Positions 19,126 to 29,131 of a stretch of 64,000 nucleotides of DNA are shown one piece after another (within the stretch, counting starts at the first letter, position 1; each line of letters begins with the position of its first letter). Source of the stretch: Eubacteriaceae bacterium (GTDB taxonomy: Bacteria; Bacillota; Clostridia; Peptostreptococcales; Anaerovoracaceae); NCBI GenBank assembly GCA_902362435.1, contig CABIWW010000006.1, positions 60,272 through 124,271 on the forward strand, in the 5' to 3' direction. The position numbers and the translations under genes were made by a program. Below the pieces are notes generated by a model. That model was given only the letters and a program-made list of their open reading frames with translations. It was not told the origin of the DNA and ran no database searches.

Positions 19126-21648
19126 ATGGCGAATTTATTAGAAGATCAGAAAATGATCCAGCACGAGATACATGACGAGATGAAAAACTCCTATATAGAT
19201 TACGCGATGAGCGTTATCGTAGGACGTGCTCTTCCTGACGTTCGTGACGGACTGAAGCCTGTTCACAGGAGAATACTATACGGAATGAGCGGTCTGGGCA
19301 TAACACCTGACAAGCCGTTCAAGAAATCGGCGCGTATCGTCGGTGAAGTAATGGGTAAATATCACCCTCACGGTGACAGTTCGATATACGATGCGATGGT
19401 AAGGCTCGCTCAGGACTTCTCGACAAGATACCTTCTGGTAGACGGACACGGAAACTTCGGTTCAGTCGACGGAGACGGCGCTGCGGCAATGCGTTATACA
19501 GAAGCAAGGATGTCTCCGTTCTCGCTGGAAATGATCCGCGATATAGACAAAGACACTGTAGACTTCATGCCAAACTTCGATGAGGAGGAAAAGGAGCCGG
19601 TAGTACTGCCTTCAAGATTCCCGAACCTTCTCGTAAACGGAAGCAACGGTATCGCCGTAGGTATGGCTACATCCATACCGCCTCACAATCTCGGCGAAGT
19701 CATCGATGCTACCGTGAAGATGATAGATGATGAAGACTGTACTGTAGACGATCTCGTGGAGATCATAAAGGGACCTGACTTCCCTACGGGAGCTCAGATA
19801 CTCGGAAAAAAAGGCGCAAGAGAGGCTTACAGGACAGGACAGGGCAAGGTCACGGTAAGAGCTGTTGCTAACATAGAAGAGACAGACAGAGGACGCTCGC
19901 AGATAATAATCAGCGAGATACCTTTCCAGGTGAACAAGGCAAGACTTCTTGAGAAGATAGGTGAGCTTGTAAAGGACAAGAGGATCGACGGCATCTCGGC
20001 TATAAGAGACGAGTCGAACAGAAACGGTATGCGTATAGTCATCGAGCTGAAGAAGGATGCAAACCCTAGGATCACGCTCAACAGACTTTACAAGCATACA
20101 CAGCTGCAGGACAACTACAGCATGATAATGATAGCGCTCGTTGACGGACAGCCCAGACTTCTGAACCTTTACGATATCATCAGTGAATATCTGAAGCACC
20201 AGAAGGAAGTAGTGACGAGAAGGACACGCTTCGATCTCAACAAGGCTGAAGCCAGAGCCCACATACTGGAAGGTCTGCGTATCGCTCTCGACAACATAGA
20301 CGAGATAATAAAGATCATCAGATCCAGCTACAATGATGCCAGACAGAAGCTGATGGACCGCTTCGGTCTTTCAGAAATACAGGCACAGGCGATACTCGAC
20401 ATGAGACTTGCCAGACTGCAGGGACTGGAACGAGAGAAGATCGAAAATGAATATGAAGAACTCCGCAAGAAGATCGAATACTACAACATGCTCCTGGCAG
20501 ATGAAAAGATGCTGATGGGAGTTGTAAAGGAAGAGCTTCTCGAAATCAAGGAAAAGTACGGCGACGAGAGAAGGACTAAGATAGTCGCTGATATGAGCGA
20601 TATGGACGACGAGGATCTTATAGAGGAGAAACAGGTTGCGATCACTCTGACTCACCTGGGATACCTCAAGAGGATACCGGCTGACACATACAAGACTCAG
20701 AAGAGAGGCGGCAAGGGCATCACAGGACTCACTACGAGAGAAAACGACTTCGTAAGCGACCTGATAATGACATCGACGCACGACAACCTGATGTTCTTTA
20801 CAAATACAGGAAAGGTGCATAGAATAAAGGCATACGAGATACCTGAAGCTACGAGAACAGCCAAGGGAACACCTGCGATAAACTTCCTCAATCTGATGCA
20901 GAGAGAAAGGATCACCGCAGTGATACCGTTCAGAGACTTCCGCGACGACAAGTATCTGATGGCAGTTACAAAGAACGGTACGATAAAGAAGACAGCTATC
21001 TCGCAGTTCGATACCAACAGAAAGACCGGTCTTATAGCCATAAATCTGAAGGACGGCGACGAACTTGTTGCTATCAAGCAGACGAGCGGAAGCGACAACG
21101 TGATCATAATCACAAAGAACGGCAAGTGCATATGCTTCTCAGAGGATGATGTGCGTCCTATGGGAAGAATCGCAGGCGGCGTGAGAGCTATCAAGCTTGA
21201 GGATGATGACGAAGTCGTATCGATGGAACTCGTACAGCCTCACGAAGAGCTTCTCGTGGTGACGAGCAACGGATTCGGCAAGAGGACGCCTGTAAAGGAT
21301 TACAAGATCCAGGCAAGAGGCGGCAAGGGGCTGCTGACATACGACAAGAGCAAGTTCAAGAAGACAGGAAGACTGATAGGCGCCATGGTCGTTGACGAAG
21401 ATGACGAGATACTTCTCATCAATTCAGAAGGAACTATCATAAGGATAAAGGCTAACGAAGTATCGAAGCTCGGCAGAGCTACACAGGGCGTCAAGATAAT
21501 GCGTACCGACGACGAGTCGAACATCATATCGATGGCAAAGGTGATCCGTGAGGAGGAGCATGAGCGTGATATGGAGCTCGCACTCAAAAAGAAAGCCGAA
21601 AAGAAAAGTAATGACGATGAGCCAGAACAGACTAAAATGAAACTGTAA
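19126..21648 (+). CDS. gyrA: DNA gyrase subunit A
   Basis: An 840-residue DNA-cutting subunit of gyrase. The N-terminus has [19 protein letters not shown]. The quinolone region reads [13 protein letters not shown] with the wild-type Ser and Asp; the catalytic Tyr is in [12 protein letters not shown] coiled coil and beta-pinwheel C-terminal domain follow, with the GyrA-box QKRGGKGI that marks gyrase rather than topoisomerase IV. The extreme C-terminus is acidic/Lys-rich. GGGGAGGAG precedes the start. Confidence 0.98.
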   Translation: MANLLEDQKMIQHEIHDEMKNSYIDYAMSVIVGRALPDVRDGLKPVHRRILYGMSGLGITPDKPFKKSARIVGEVMGKYHPHGDSSIYDAMVRLAQDFSTRYLLVDGHGNFGSVDGDGAAAMRYTEARMSPFSLEMIRDIDKDTVDFMPNFDEEEKEPVVLPSRFPNLLVNGSNGIAVGMATSIPPHNLGEVIDATVKMIDDEDCTVDDLVEIIKGPDFPTGAQILGKKGAREAYRTGQGKVTVRAVANIEETDRGRSQIIISEIPFQVNKARLLEKIGELVKDKRIDGISAIRDESNRNGMRIVIELKKDANPRITLNRLYKHTQLQDNYSMIMIALVDGQPRLLNLYDIISEYLKHQKEVVTRRTRFDLNKAEARAHILEGLRIALDNIDEIIKIIRSSYNDARQKLMDRFGLSEIQAQAILDMRLARLQGLEREKIENEYEELRKKIEYYNMLLADEKMLMGVVKEELLEIKEKYGDERRTKIVADMSDMDDEDLIEEKQVAITLTHLGYLKRIPADTYKTQKRGGKGITGLTTRENDFVSDLIMTSTHDNLMFFTNTGKVHRIKAYEIPEATRTAKGTPAINFLNLMQRERITAVIPFRDFRDDKYLMAVTKNGTIKKTAISQFDTNRKTGLIAINLKDGDELVAIKQTSGSDNVIIITKNGKCICFSEDDVRPMGRIAGGVRAIKLEDDDEVVSMELVQPHEELLVVTSNGFGKRTPVKDYKIQARGGKGLLTYDKSKFKKTGRLIGAMVVDEDDEILLINSEGTIIRIKANEVSKLGRATQGVKIMRTDDESNIISMAKVIREEEHERDMELALKKKAEKKSNDDEPEQTKMKL

Positions 21649-21675
21649 AATAGATTTAAATTTTAAGGAGAGATT

Positions 21676-22656
21676 ATGAAACGTGTTTTTTCCGGCGTAC
21701 AGCCTACAGGAAATATCCATCTGGGAAATTATCTCGGAGCGCTGAAGCAGTTCGTAGAGCTTCAGGATGACAATGAGTGCATCTACTGCATAGTTGACCT
21801 GCATTCGATAACGGTTCCGCAGGATCCTAAGGAACTGAGAAAGCATATACTCGACGTGGCGGCTCTGTACCTTTCAATAGGTGTGGATCCGAAAAAATCG
21901 ACTGTTTTCGTTCAGTCGGATGTAAGCGGACATTCAGAGCTTTCATGGATACTTACATGCAGCTCATACACAGGTGAGCTTTCGAGAATGACACAGTTCA
22001 AGGATAAGAGCAGAGGCAAGGAATCAGCACCTGCAGGACTTTTCACATATCCTATCCTTATGGCGGCAGACATACTGCTCTATGACACTGATATCGTTCC
22101 TGTCGGCAACGATCAGAAACAGCACATAGAGATATGCAGAGATATAGCTATAAGAGTAAATAACAGATTCAAGGATACATTCGTGATACCTGACGGAAGA
22201 TTCCTGAAGGAAGGCGCACGTATCATGGCTCTCGACGATCCGACAAAGAAGATGAGCAAAAGCGCTGAGAACATCCACAGCAGGATCTCACTTCTCGACG
22301 AAGACAGCAAGATCAAAAAATCGATCATGCGTGCGACTACAGACTCAGACGGCGAGATCAGATTCGATCCTGAGAACAAGCCTGGAGTGAGCAACCTGCT
22401 CAATATCTACAGTGCGCTTTCAGGAAAGAGCATAGATGATATCGTTGCAGACTTTGCAGGATGCGGATACGGTGACTTCAAGAAAGAGCTGGTCGAGATC
22501 ACAAAGGAGGCGCTCGTGCCTATCAAGCAGAATTTCAATGAGATCAGAGAAACAGAAGAACTCAAGCAGATACTGCGTGACGGTGCAGACAGAGCTAACA
22601 CTATCGCAGAGAAGACGATGAAGAGAGTCAAGGCTAATTTCGGACTCGGATTCTAA
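21676..22656 (+). CDS. trpS: Tryptophanyl-tRNA synthetase
   Basis: A 326-residue class I aminoacyl-tRNA synthetase. The HIGH-type motif is NIHLGNYLGAL near residue 15 and the KMSKS loop is DPTKKMSKSAEN near 195. AAGGAG lies 6 nt before the ATG. Only 27 bp separate it from gyrA, so there is no room for a T-box leader; it probably relies on the gyrBA transcript or a promoter inside gyrA. Convergent with the AraC gene. Confidence 0.97.
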   Translation: MKRVFSGVQPTGNIHLGNYLGALKQFVELQDDNECIYCIVDLHSITVPQDPKELRKHILDVAALYLSIGVDPKKSTVFVQSDVSGHSELSWILTCSSYTGELSRMTQFKDKSRGKESAPAGLFTYPILMAADILLYDTDIVPVGNDQKQHIEICRDIAIRVNNRFKDTFVIPDGRFLKEGARIMALDDPTKKMSKSAENIHSRISLLDEDSKIKKSIMRATTDSDGEIRFDPENKPGVSNLLNIYSALSGKSIDDIVADFAGCGYGDFKKELVEITKEALVPIKQNFNEIRETEELKQILRDGADRANTIAEKTMKRVKANFGLGF

Positions 22657-22683
22657 GTATTACAGAGCTGCATAGGAGCAGAC

Positions 22684-24345
22684 TCATTCTCTGAAGAATT
22701 TTATATGAGCTATATCCATAGGCTCAAGACTGGTTATATGCTGATAATTTTTCATACCGGGAACGATCCTGAAAGACGTTTCCGGTATTGTCATATTTTC
22801 TATGCATCGATAGTCTTCCTGATCTATATCAGGCATGAAATCGAGCTGCTGCCAGTAGGAAATACATGAATGTCTTGCAGAGAGTATTTTCTGAGTAAGC
22901 TTGTGCTTTTTTGAAACATTATTGAAATCAAATATCATATCAGAATGCAGCACAGGACTGTTATTGTACACTATTATGCTGTAATTTTCACTGCTGTGTG
23001 TCACTATATAGCCGGGACCGCAGTACGCAATATCTTCAAAGAGCTCAAACCAGAACATGTACAGGTAGTAAAGCGGTTTTTTCATACCATTCACAGTAAA
23101 AAGTCCGTTTTTATTTTCTTCTGTATCTATGATCTGAAAATTTTCAAGTGAAAGATCCTTTTTTCCGACTACTGTATCAAGCAGATCGATGCAGTGTTCA
23201 TGAGGTGCGTATTTATTATATAAATTTGCCGGTGTTATATTTTTATTTACAGCTTCACGGAGCTCAGGAACATTCGTAAAGAGGCGTTCTGATATTTCAT
23301 TTATGAATGATCCGGAATGAATACATTTGCTGCTGTTTCTGTCATTCAGCTTCAGTGACAGATTAATAGATATGTGAGTTTTTTTAGTATCGGGAATGTT
23401 GGATATCTCTATTTTTGACAGTTCTTTTTCTATAAGCGGCATTGCATCATTCAGCGAAAGATGAGTGCAATCAGGATCTTTTTCAAGTATTGTTTCGCTT
23501 TTGAATTCATTACGGTATTTTTTAGGATGCATACCGAACCATTTTATGAAAGCGTCTATGTAATAATTATAATTTGAAAATCCTGTGTCAAGTGCTATTT
23601 TTGATATAGCTTTATCAGTTGCCAGTATTTCATATTCAGACATCTCCACTCTTGCCATATTGATGAAATCACGGAAGCTTTTCCCGACAAAACGCTGAAA
23701 AAGGTGAGAAAGATAATATGTATTGATATTCTCTTCAGCAGCTATTGCAGCAAGACTTATTTTGCTGCTGTAATTTTCATAGATATAGCATATAATACGG
23801 CTTATTCTGTCTGTCTGAAAAGAATCATGCGAAATACGGTATTCATTTAGATTGTCTTCTCCTATTCTGAAGTTGCGAAAATCTTTGTAAAGTGTTTTAA
23901 ATATTTCTGCAGCACAGTCATTTATATTATTATAGTTATTTTGATTTTTTTCATCACGCATCAGTTTTACAGCAAGAGAAAATATCTGTTTTCTGAGCGT
24001 TGCCTGGTGCGTGTAAAATATATCTGCGTTTATTGAACGCACAGAAAAGATCTGTGAGCCAAGGTTTGGGAATTTTTCTGAAAAATGATCAAGGTCAAAA
24101 CTGAGAACGAGCATCTTACATTGTCCGTTAAGGCTCTGGAAACCATGTATATCGTAAGAGTGGATAAAGTGTATATGATTTTCTTTAAGATGATAGTATG
24201 CATATGCAAATTTCATTCTGGCTTCTCCGGAAAGGACGTAGCATATCTGGATGTCATTTGTATGCATATGCCATGGGTAATTTCCGAATTCTATTATATC
24301 TGCACGTACAGGCATGTTATCTGTATAATCTATGTTCTTTTTCAT
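22684..24345 (-). CDS. AraC-family regulator with GH39-like C-terminal extension
   Basis: A 553-residue regulator. The N-terminal ~140 residues look like a cupin sensor domain (WHMHTNDIQICYVLSGEA). The tandem helix-turn-helix AraC domain spans about 170-275 (LAAIAAEENINTYYLSHLFQ and KIALDTGFSNYNYYIDAFIK). About 275 extra residues follow. They contain GLFTVNGMKKPLYYLYMFW, GYIVTHSSENYSIIVYNN and a final LEPMDIAHIKFF, which resemble the C-terminal part of the GH39 (beta-xylosidase) domain known in some AraC regulators; the catalytic barrel seems largely lost. The start at 24345 is preceded by GGTGA at 5 nt; the ATG 12 bases upstream is less likely. It is divergent from the APC permease gene and probably controls it (inference). 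Confidence 0.8.
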   Translation of the reverse strand: MKKNIDYTDNMPVRADIIEFGNYPWHMHTNDIQICYVLSGEARMKFAYAYYHLKENHIHFIHSYDIHGFQSLNGQCKMLVLSFDLDHFSEKFPNLGSQIFSVRSINADIFYTHQATLRKQIFSLAVKLMRDEKNQNNYNNINDCAAEIFKTLYKDFRNFRIGEDNLNEYRISHDSFQTDRISRIICYIYENYSSKISLAAIAAEENINTYYLSHLFQRFVGKSFRDFINMARVEMSEYEILATDKAISKIALDTGFSNYNYYIDAFIKWFGMHPKKYRNEFKSETILEKDPDCTHLSLNDAMPLIEKELSKIEISNIPDTKKTHISINLSLKLNDRNSSKCIHSGSFINEISERLFTNVPELREAVNKNITPANLYNKYAPHEHCIDLLDTVVGKKDLSLENFQIIDTEENKNGLFTVNGMKKPLYYLYMFWFELFEDIAYCGPGYIVTHSSENYSIIVYNNSPVLHSDMIFDFNNVSKKHKLTQKILSARHSCISYWQQLDFMPDIDQEDYRCIENMTIPETSFRIVPGMKNYQHITSLEPMDIAHIKFFRE

Positions 24346-24558
24346 ATAATTCACCATACTTTTGTTATAAACGGTATCAAAAATATAAAAAACTTTCTTT
24401 CTTGCTATCTATTGATATTATAACATCAGCAAATAAAAATAAAAATATCAAAATATTTAAATTTTCTAAAAAATATCAACAAGAAAAAGATAGTAAACAG
24501 GGGCCTATAAAAATATACTAGATAAACCGGAAAAGTTTATGAAAGGAAGGTGTCTGTT

Positions 24559-26211
24559 ATGGATACTCGTAAAGATGGTGTAACGGCTTTAAAAAAACAT
24601 AATGTCGGTATCATAAGCCTGACGGCTATAATGTACTGTGCATGTGCGGCAGGTGCTTTCGGCGTTGAAGAAATGGTGTCAGCCAGTGGTCCGGGCATGA
24701 CTATACTCATGCTTCTGGTGTTCCCTCTCATATGGTCAGTACCGTTTTGCCTTGCTGTTGCAGAACTTGGTGCTGTGATGCCTGAGGAAGGCGGCGCATA
24801 TGTATGGGTAAAAAAATCACTTGGTGAATTCTGGGGATTCATAAGTGCATTTCTGCTCGCGATTTCATTTTATGTGGCAAATGCAGTATATATAGTACTT
24901 TCGATAGGATATCTTTCATATTTTGTTGAGCTTACTGTTTTCCAGGCTTTCTGTCTGAAAATAATACTGGTTGCGGTTTTTACGATCATAAATCTGTTTG
25001 GGATACAGGAAGTAGGAAAACTGAGTACATTCCTTACGATAGTAGTTATAGCTGCATTCACACTTGTTACTATAGTGGGATTTGCTAACTGGAACCAGAA
25101 TCCTGTAGAGCCTTTTATGCCTCAGGATTCGGGCATAGTGGAAAGTATAGGCGGATGTGCTGCTATATGCATATGGATGTATTTCGGGTATATAAGTCTT
25201 CCTAATATAGCCGGAGAAGTCGAAAATCCGCAGCTCATACCTAAAGCAGTCATAATCTCTCTGCCTCTGGTCACTATAACATACGTCCTTCCTACTATAG
25301 CAGGACTGGCATCAGTTGGACAATGGGAAAGCTGGACTACAGACGGCAGCAGCGGAGTAGGGTTTTCAACGGTGCTGACTGATTATATAGGGCCTTTTAT
25401 GGGACTGGTATTCTGCCTTGTTGCGATAGCTTCACAGCTTGCTATTTTTAACAGCCAGCTTGCGACAGGGTCGAGGGGCTTCTTTGTTCTCGCAGATGAC
25501 AACCTCTGTCCGAAATTCCTGCGAAAAGTTTCAAAGAAAAAAGGTGTGCCGTATGTAAGTGTGCTGCTTTATACGGCAGTGACTCTGGTACTTATGGAAT
25601 TTGAATTTACGGCACTTGTGCTCCTGGAAGTAACGTTCGGACTGGTTACATATATACTGGTATGTATCGCGCTCGTAAAGATGAGAAAGCTGTATCCTGT
25701 GGAGAAGCGTGCCGGAATGTTCGTGATACCCGGAGGGAAAGCAGGGCTTTACTATTGTGCACTGCTGCCCATAATAGTTTGCGCTGTAGTGCTGCTCATC
25801 AACGGCACAGATTATTTTACAGGCGGGATACTGATGATACCTGCAGCTGCAGTGTTTTACATAATATTCAAATGGATATACGGAGGGCTGTACAAGACTG
25901 ATCCGGATATGTATCCGGTAAACAGAAAAACAAGGCTTGCAAAAGGCGATACCGGCAGGCTTGGAGCGTTCTGCCTGATAGTCGGTATTTATTCGCTTAT
26001 AAGTGTTCCGTTTCTTAACTGGTATGAAGGAGACTGGGGGCATGAATATTATCTTGAAACATACGGAAGCGGTATGCTGAGTGATTTTGAAGGCATGCTG
26101 AACATACTTCTGTGGTACGGGGCAGCAATGGCAGTTTTAGGAATAGTGCTGCTGATATTATGGAGAAAGTTCGATCCTTCTGATAAAATCAAAGAGCTGT
26201 ATGTGAAGTAA
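24559..26211 (+). CDS. APC-superfamily amino acid permease or antiporter
   Basis: A 550-residue transporter with about 12 hydrophobic helices. The first helices carry GAFGVEEMVSASGPGMT and the segment ELGAVMPEEGGAYVWVKKS, typical of the APA/GGY type (amino acid/polyamine antiporters). No soluble domain. The start at 24559 has AAAGGAAGG at about 8 nt; a GTG at 24550 would overlap that ribosome site. It is divergent from the AraC regulator and convergent with TetR. The substrate is unknown; an amino acid feeding the adjacent reductase pathway is a guess. Confidence 0.85.
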   Translation: MDTRKDGVTALKKHNVGIISLTAIMYCACAAGAFGVEEMVSASGPGMTILMLLVFPLIWSVPFCLAVAELGAVMPEEGGAYVWVKKSLGEFWGFISAFLLAISFYVANAVYIVLSIGYLSYFVELTVFQAFCLKIILVAVFTIINLFGIQEVGKLSTFLTIVVIAAFTLVTIVGFANWNQNPVEPFMPQDSGIVESIGGCAAICIWMYFGYISLPNIAGEVENPQLIPKAVIISLPLVTITYVLPTIAGLASVGQWESWTTDGSSGVGFSTVLTDYIGPFMGLVFCLVAIASQLAIFNSQLATGSRGFFVLADDNLCPKFLRKVSKKKGVPYVSVLLYTAVTLVLMEFEFTALVLLEVTFGLVTYILVCIALVKMRKLYPVEKRAGMFVIPGGKAGLYYCALLPIIVCAVVLLINGTDYFTGGILMIPAAAVFYIIFKWIYGGLYKTDPDMYPVNRKTRLAKGDTGRLGAFCLIVGIYSLISVPFLNWYEGDWGHEYYLETYGSGMLSDFEGMLNILLWYGAAMAVLGIVLLILWRKFDPSDKIKELYVK

Positions 26212-26212
26212 A

Positions 26213-26240
26213 AAATCAGATCGCATATTCAAATTCTGAT
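26213..26240 (+). terminator. Possible terminator after the APC permease
   Basis: ATCAGA and TCTGAT arms separated by 14 nt, followed by GTTTATTTTT, in the short gap between the convergent permease and TetR genes. Confidence 0.4.
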
Positions 26241-26242
26241 GT

Positions 26243-26830
26243 TTATTTTTCTGAAAGCCTGTCAATATAGACAGAAAGCATTTCTTTCGTTTTTTCTTTC
26301 AGGTCATAGCTTCCATCGTGAAGGGCCCAGTCAAAGATCACGCCGCGAGCTATCAGAAAAAGGTCATTTGCAGTATCTCCGGGACTCTTGCTGACAGAGC
26401 AGAGTCCTTCTTTTTGTGCATCACTTATGGCATTTTTCAGGATCGTATGCATCGCACGATCTTCCGAAATGAACAGGGTATTTTCAGGGATATACATTTT
26501 CTGTGTCAGCTGCACTCCGTTTTTCTCTGCCATTTCAGCGTAATCCCGGAAAAAAGCATGTATTTTTTCATCAAAAGGCAGCTCGCTGATCTGCACTGCG
26601 AGTTCATTTTCATAACGGGCGTCTGCCGAGCGGTAAAGATCCATGAACAGATCCAGTTTTGATTTATAGTAATGATAAAAAGTTCCCACGGATATACCGG
26701 CAGCTTTTGCTATCTGGCTGACATTGATACCGTCGAGACCGTGCTTCTGTATCAGCTTGATGCCTACTTTGTATATTTTGTTTTTGGTAGCCTGTGCCTG
26801 TTTATCGCGGCTGGTCATTTGCTTTTTCAT
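26243..26830 (-). CDS. TetR/AcrR-family transcriptional regulator
   Basis: A 195-residue repressor. The N-terminal helix-turn-helix is ISQ-type: INVSQIAKAAGISVGTFYHY at about 32-51, preceded by KNKIYKVGIKLIQKHG. The C-terminal ~130 residues are a helical ligand-binding domain without a recognisable subclass. The start at 26830 has AAAGGA 8 nt upstream; an ATG at 26881 would add 17 residues without a ribosome site. It is divergent from the enoate-reductase-type gene; the 127-bp gap holds that gene's promoter and AATT-rich inverted segments that could be its operator. Confidence 0.88.
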   Translation of the reverse strand: MKKQMTSRDKQAQATKNKIYKVGIKLIQKHGLDGINVSQIAKAAGISVGTFYHYYKSKLDLFMDLYRSADARYENELAVQISELPFDEKIHAFFRDYAEMAEKNGVQLTQKMYIPENTLFISEDRAMHTILKNAISDAQKEGLCSVSKSPGDTANDLFLIARGVIFDWALHDGSYDLKEKTKEMLSVYIDRLSEK

Positions 26831-26875
26831 AAAAGTATTCCTTTCTTCAGATATTTTAACTGAGATAAATTTATA

Positions 26876-26904
26876 TTGCAATGAACAATTTCATATGATA
26901 GAAT
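26876..26904 (+). promoter_or_regulatory. Promoter of the enoate-reductase-type gene
   Basis: TTGCAA (26876-26881), 17 nt, TAGAAT (26899-26904). It lies between the divergent TetR and reductase genes. TCAATT and AATTGA arms downstream are possible repressor half-sites. Confidence 0.5.
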
Positions 26905-26957
26905 CAATTCATCGAATAGGTTCAACTAATTGATCTGGTGATACGAGGAGGTGTCGT

Positions 26958-28955
26958 ATGAGTTTTAAATATGAAAAGTTATATACGCCTGTGATGATCG
27001 GCAAGTGCAGGATAAAAAACCGTTTTGCCATGGCGCCGATGGGACCTTTAGGCCTTGCGGATGCGGAAGGCGGTTTTAATCAGCGCGGTATAGACTACTA
27101 TACGGAACGTGCCAGGGGCGGAACAGGTCTTATAATAACAGGAGTGTCATTTGTTGATAATGAGATAGAAGAACACGGCATGCCTAACTGTCCATGTCCT
27201 ACTTACAATCCTGTACAGTTTGTGAGAACAGGCAGGGAAATGACTGAGCGTATCCACGCATACGGTGCAAAGGTATTCCTCCAGATGTCAGGAGGTTTCG
27301 GAAGGGTGACTATCCCGACGAATCTGGGAGAATTCCCGCCGGTAGCACCGTCGCCGATACCGCACCGATGGCTTGACAAGACATGCAGAGAACTCACGAA
27401 AGAGGAGATACGAACAATAGTAGAACAGTTTGGGAAAGGTGCATTCAATGCAAAGCGTGCAGGTTTTGACGGGGTGCAGATACACGCAGTGCATGAAGGA
27501 TATCTCATAGATCAGTTTGCCATATCACTTTTCAATCACAGAACAGACGAATATGGCGGAAGCCTCGAAAACAGACTGCGATTTGCACGTGAAATAGTAC
27601 AGGAAATAAAAAGAACATGCGGTGAGGATTTTCCTGTTACACTGAGATACAGCCCGAAAAGCTTTATAAAAGATTTTCGTGAAGGTGCTCTGCCGGGCGA
27701 GGAATTCGTGGAAAAGGGCAGAGATATAGAAGAAGGGATAGAGGCGGCAAAGCTTCTTGTTGAATATGGATATGACGCTCTTGATACCGATGTAGGTTCT
27801 TATGACTCATGGTGGTGGAGTCATCCGCCTATGTACCAGAAAAAAGGGCTTTACAGACCTTTTGCCGAACTGATGAAAAAAACAGTCGATGTTCCTGTGA
27901 TATGTGCAGGAAGAATGGATGATCCGGATATGGCTCTGGAAGCTCTTGAAAACGGTGAAACTGATATGATAAGTCTTGGCAGACCGCTCCTGGCAGATCC
28001 TGATTATGTGAACAAGCTCAGAAGCGGCAGGGTATCGGAGATCAGGCCGTGCATTTCATGTCATGAAGGCTGTATGGGGCGTATCCAGGAATATTCTATG
28101 CTGAACTGTGCTGTCAACCCGCAGGCATGCAGAGAACGTGCAAATGCACTGAATCCTGTCAGGATACCTAAAAAAGTCATGATAATAGGCGGCGGCGTTG
28201 CAGGATGTGAAGCTGCAAGAGTGCTGGCGCTTCGCGGTCATATGCCGTCACTTTACGAAAAGGGAAGCAGGCTGGGCGGAAATCTGCTGCCTGGAGGTGC
28301 ACCGGATTTCAAGGAAGATGATATCGCTCTGGCGGACTGGTTCACTACGATGCTGGAAAAGCTCAGAGTTCCTGTATATCTCAATACTGAGGCAAGCGCA
28401 GATGATATCAGAAAATCGGGAGCAGATGCTGTGATCCTGGCTACAGGTTCTGTTCCTAAAGTATTCTCGCTTGGCGCGGATGAACATGTATATACAGCAG
28501 CGCAGGTGCTTATGAAAGAAAAAGATGCCGGAGATACGGCAGTTGTAATAGGCGGAGGGCTTGTAGGCTGTGAGACTGCATTATGGCTGGCACAGCAGGG
28601 AAAAAATGTAAAGATCGTTGAAGCTCTGGACAGCATACTGGCAGTGAACGGACCACTGTGCCATGCCAACAGTGAGATGCTTGAAAAGCTGATACCTTTT
28701 AACGGTATAGAGGTGATAACATCAGCAAAGGCTTCCGGATATGACGGCAGAGTGCTTACTGTGAGCACGGCAGAAGGAGAGAAGAAACTTGAATGTGATT
28801 CAGTGATATTATCAGTGGGATACAGCGAAAACAACAGCCTGTATCACGAGATCGAGTTTGATATCCCTGAGCTGTATGTTCTCGGAGATGCGAAAAAGGT
28901 ATCGAACATAATGTATGGTATATGGGATGCATTTGAAGTGGCAAATCATATATGA
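26958..28955 (+). CDS. NADH:flavin oxidoreductase, enoate reductase / BaiCD / 2,4-dienoyl-CoA reductase type
   Basis: A 665-residue modular flavin enzyme. Residues 1-350 are an Old-Yellow-Enzyme TIM barrel (RFAMAPMGPLG near 25, AVHEGYLIDQF, LFNHRTDEYGGSLENRLRF). A 4Fe-4S site follows with C365, C368, C372 and C384 (CX2CX3CX11C). Residues ~395-665 hold FAD and NAD folds (IIGGGVAGCEAARVLA and VVIGGGLVGCETALWLA). Family members reduce C=C bonds of enoates, dienoyl-CoAs or steroid/bile-acid intermediates anaerobically. GAGGAGGT precedes the ATG. It is flanked by a divergent TetR regulator and followed by a strong terminator, so it is monocistronic. The actual substrate cannot be read from the sequence. 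Confidence 0.9.
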   Translation: MSFKYEKLYTPVMIGKCRIKNRFAMAPMGPLGLADAEGGFNQRGIDYYTERARGGTGLIITGVSFVDNEIEEHGMPNCPCPTYNPVQFVRTGREMTERIHAYGAKVFLQMSGGFGRVTIPTNLGEFPPVAPSPIPHRWLDKTCRELTKEEIRTIVEQFGKGAFNAKRAGFDGVQIHAVHEGYLIDQFAISLFNHRTDEYGGSLENRLRFAREIVQEIKRTCGEDFPVTLRYSPKSFIKDFREGALPGEEFVEKGRDIEEGIEAAKLLVEYGYDALDTDVGSYDSWWWSHPPMYQKKGLYRPFAELMKKTVDVPVICAGRMDDPDMALEALENGETDMISLGRPLLADPDYVNKLRSGRVSEIRPCISCHEGCMGRIQEYSMLNCAVNPQACRERANALNPVRIPKKVMIIGGGVAGCEAARVLALRGHMPSLYEKGSRLGGNLLPGGAPDFKEDDIALADWFTTMLEKLRVPVYLNTEASADDIRKSGADAVILATGSVPKVFSLGADEHVYTAAQVLMKEKDAGDTAVVIGGGLVGCETALWLAQQGKNVKIVEALDSILAVNGPLCHANSEMLEKLIPFNGIEVITSAKASGYDGRVLTVSTAEGEKKLECDSVILSVGYSENNSLYHEIEFDIPELYVLGDAKKVSNIMYGIWDAFEVANHI

Positions 28956-28969
28956 TTTGTGATTTTATA

Positions 28970-29014
28970 AAAAACAGGACAGTCCTCATAAAATCGAGGC
29001 TGTCCTGTTTTTTT
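28970..29014 (+). terminator. Strong intrinsic terminator
   Basis: AAAACAGGACAG and CTGTCCTGTTTT arms extended by CCTC/GAGG with a one-base bulge, then a run of T. Ends the reductase transcript. Confidence 0.9.
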
Positions 29015-29018
29015 ATTA

Positions 29019-29098
29019 TTCAGGAAATATCGTTTTCGATATTTCCTGAATATCAACAAAAGTTTCATATGAAAATATGTGGCGAAGCCGCTTTTGTT
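29019..29098. repeat. Cluster of consecutive inverted repeats
   Basis: Four dyads within 80 bp: a perfect 14-bp stem TTCAGGAAATATCG/CGATATTTCCTGAA with a TTTT loop (29019-29050); AACAAAAG (29055-29062) pairing with CTTTTGTT (29091-29098); the palindrome TTTCATATGAAA (29063-29074); and GTGGC/GCCGC (29079-29091). Lies between the reductase terminator and the end of the convergent lipoprotein gene. On the minus strand it follows the lipoprotein gene, but T-runs are poor. Confidence 0.6.
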
Positions 29099-29131
29099 AA
29101 AATTTACGCACGTTTATACATGAATGAAATG

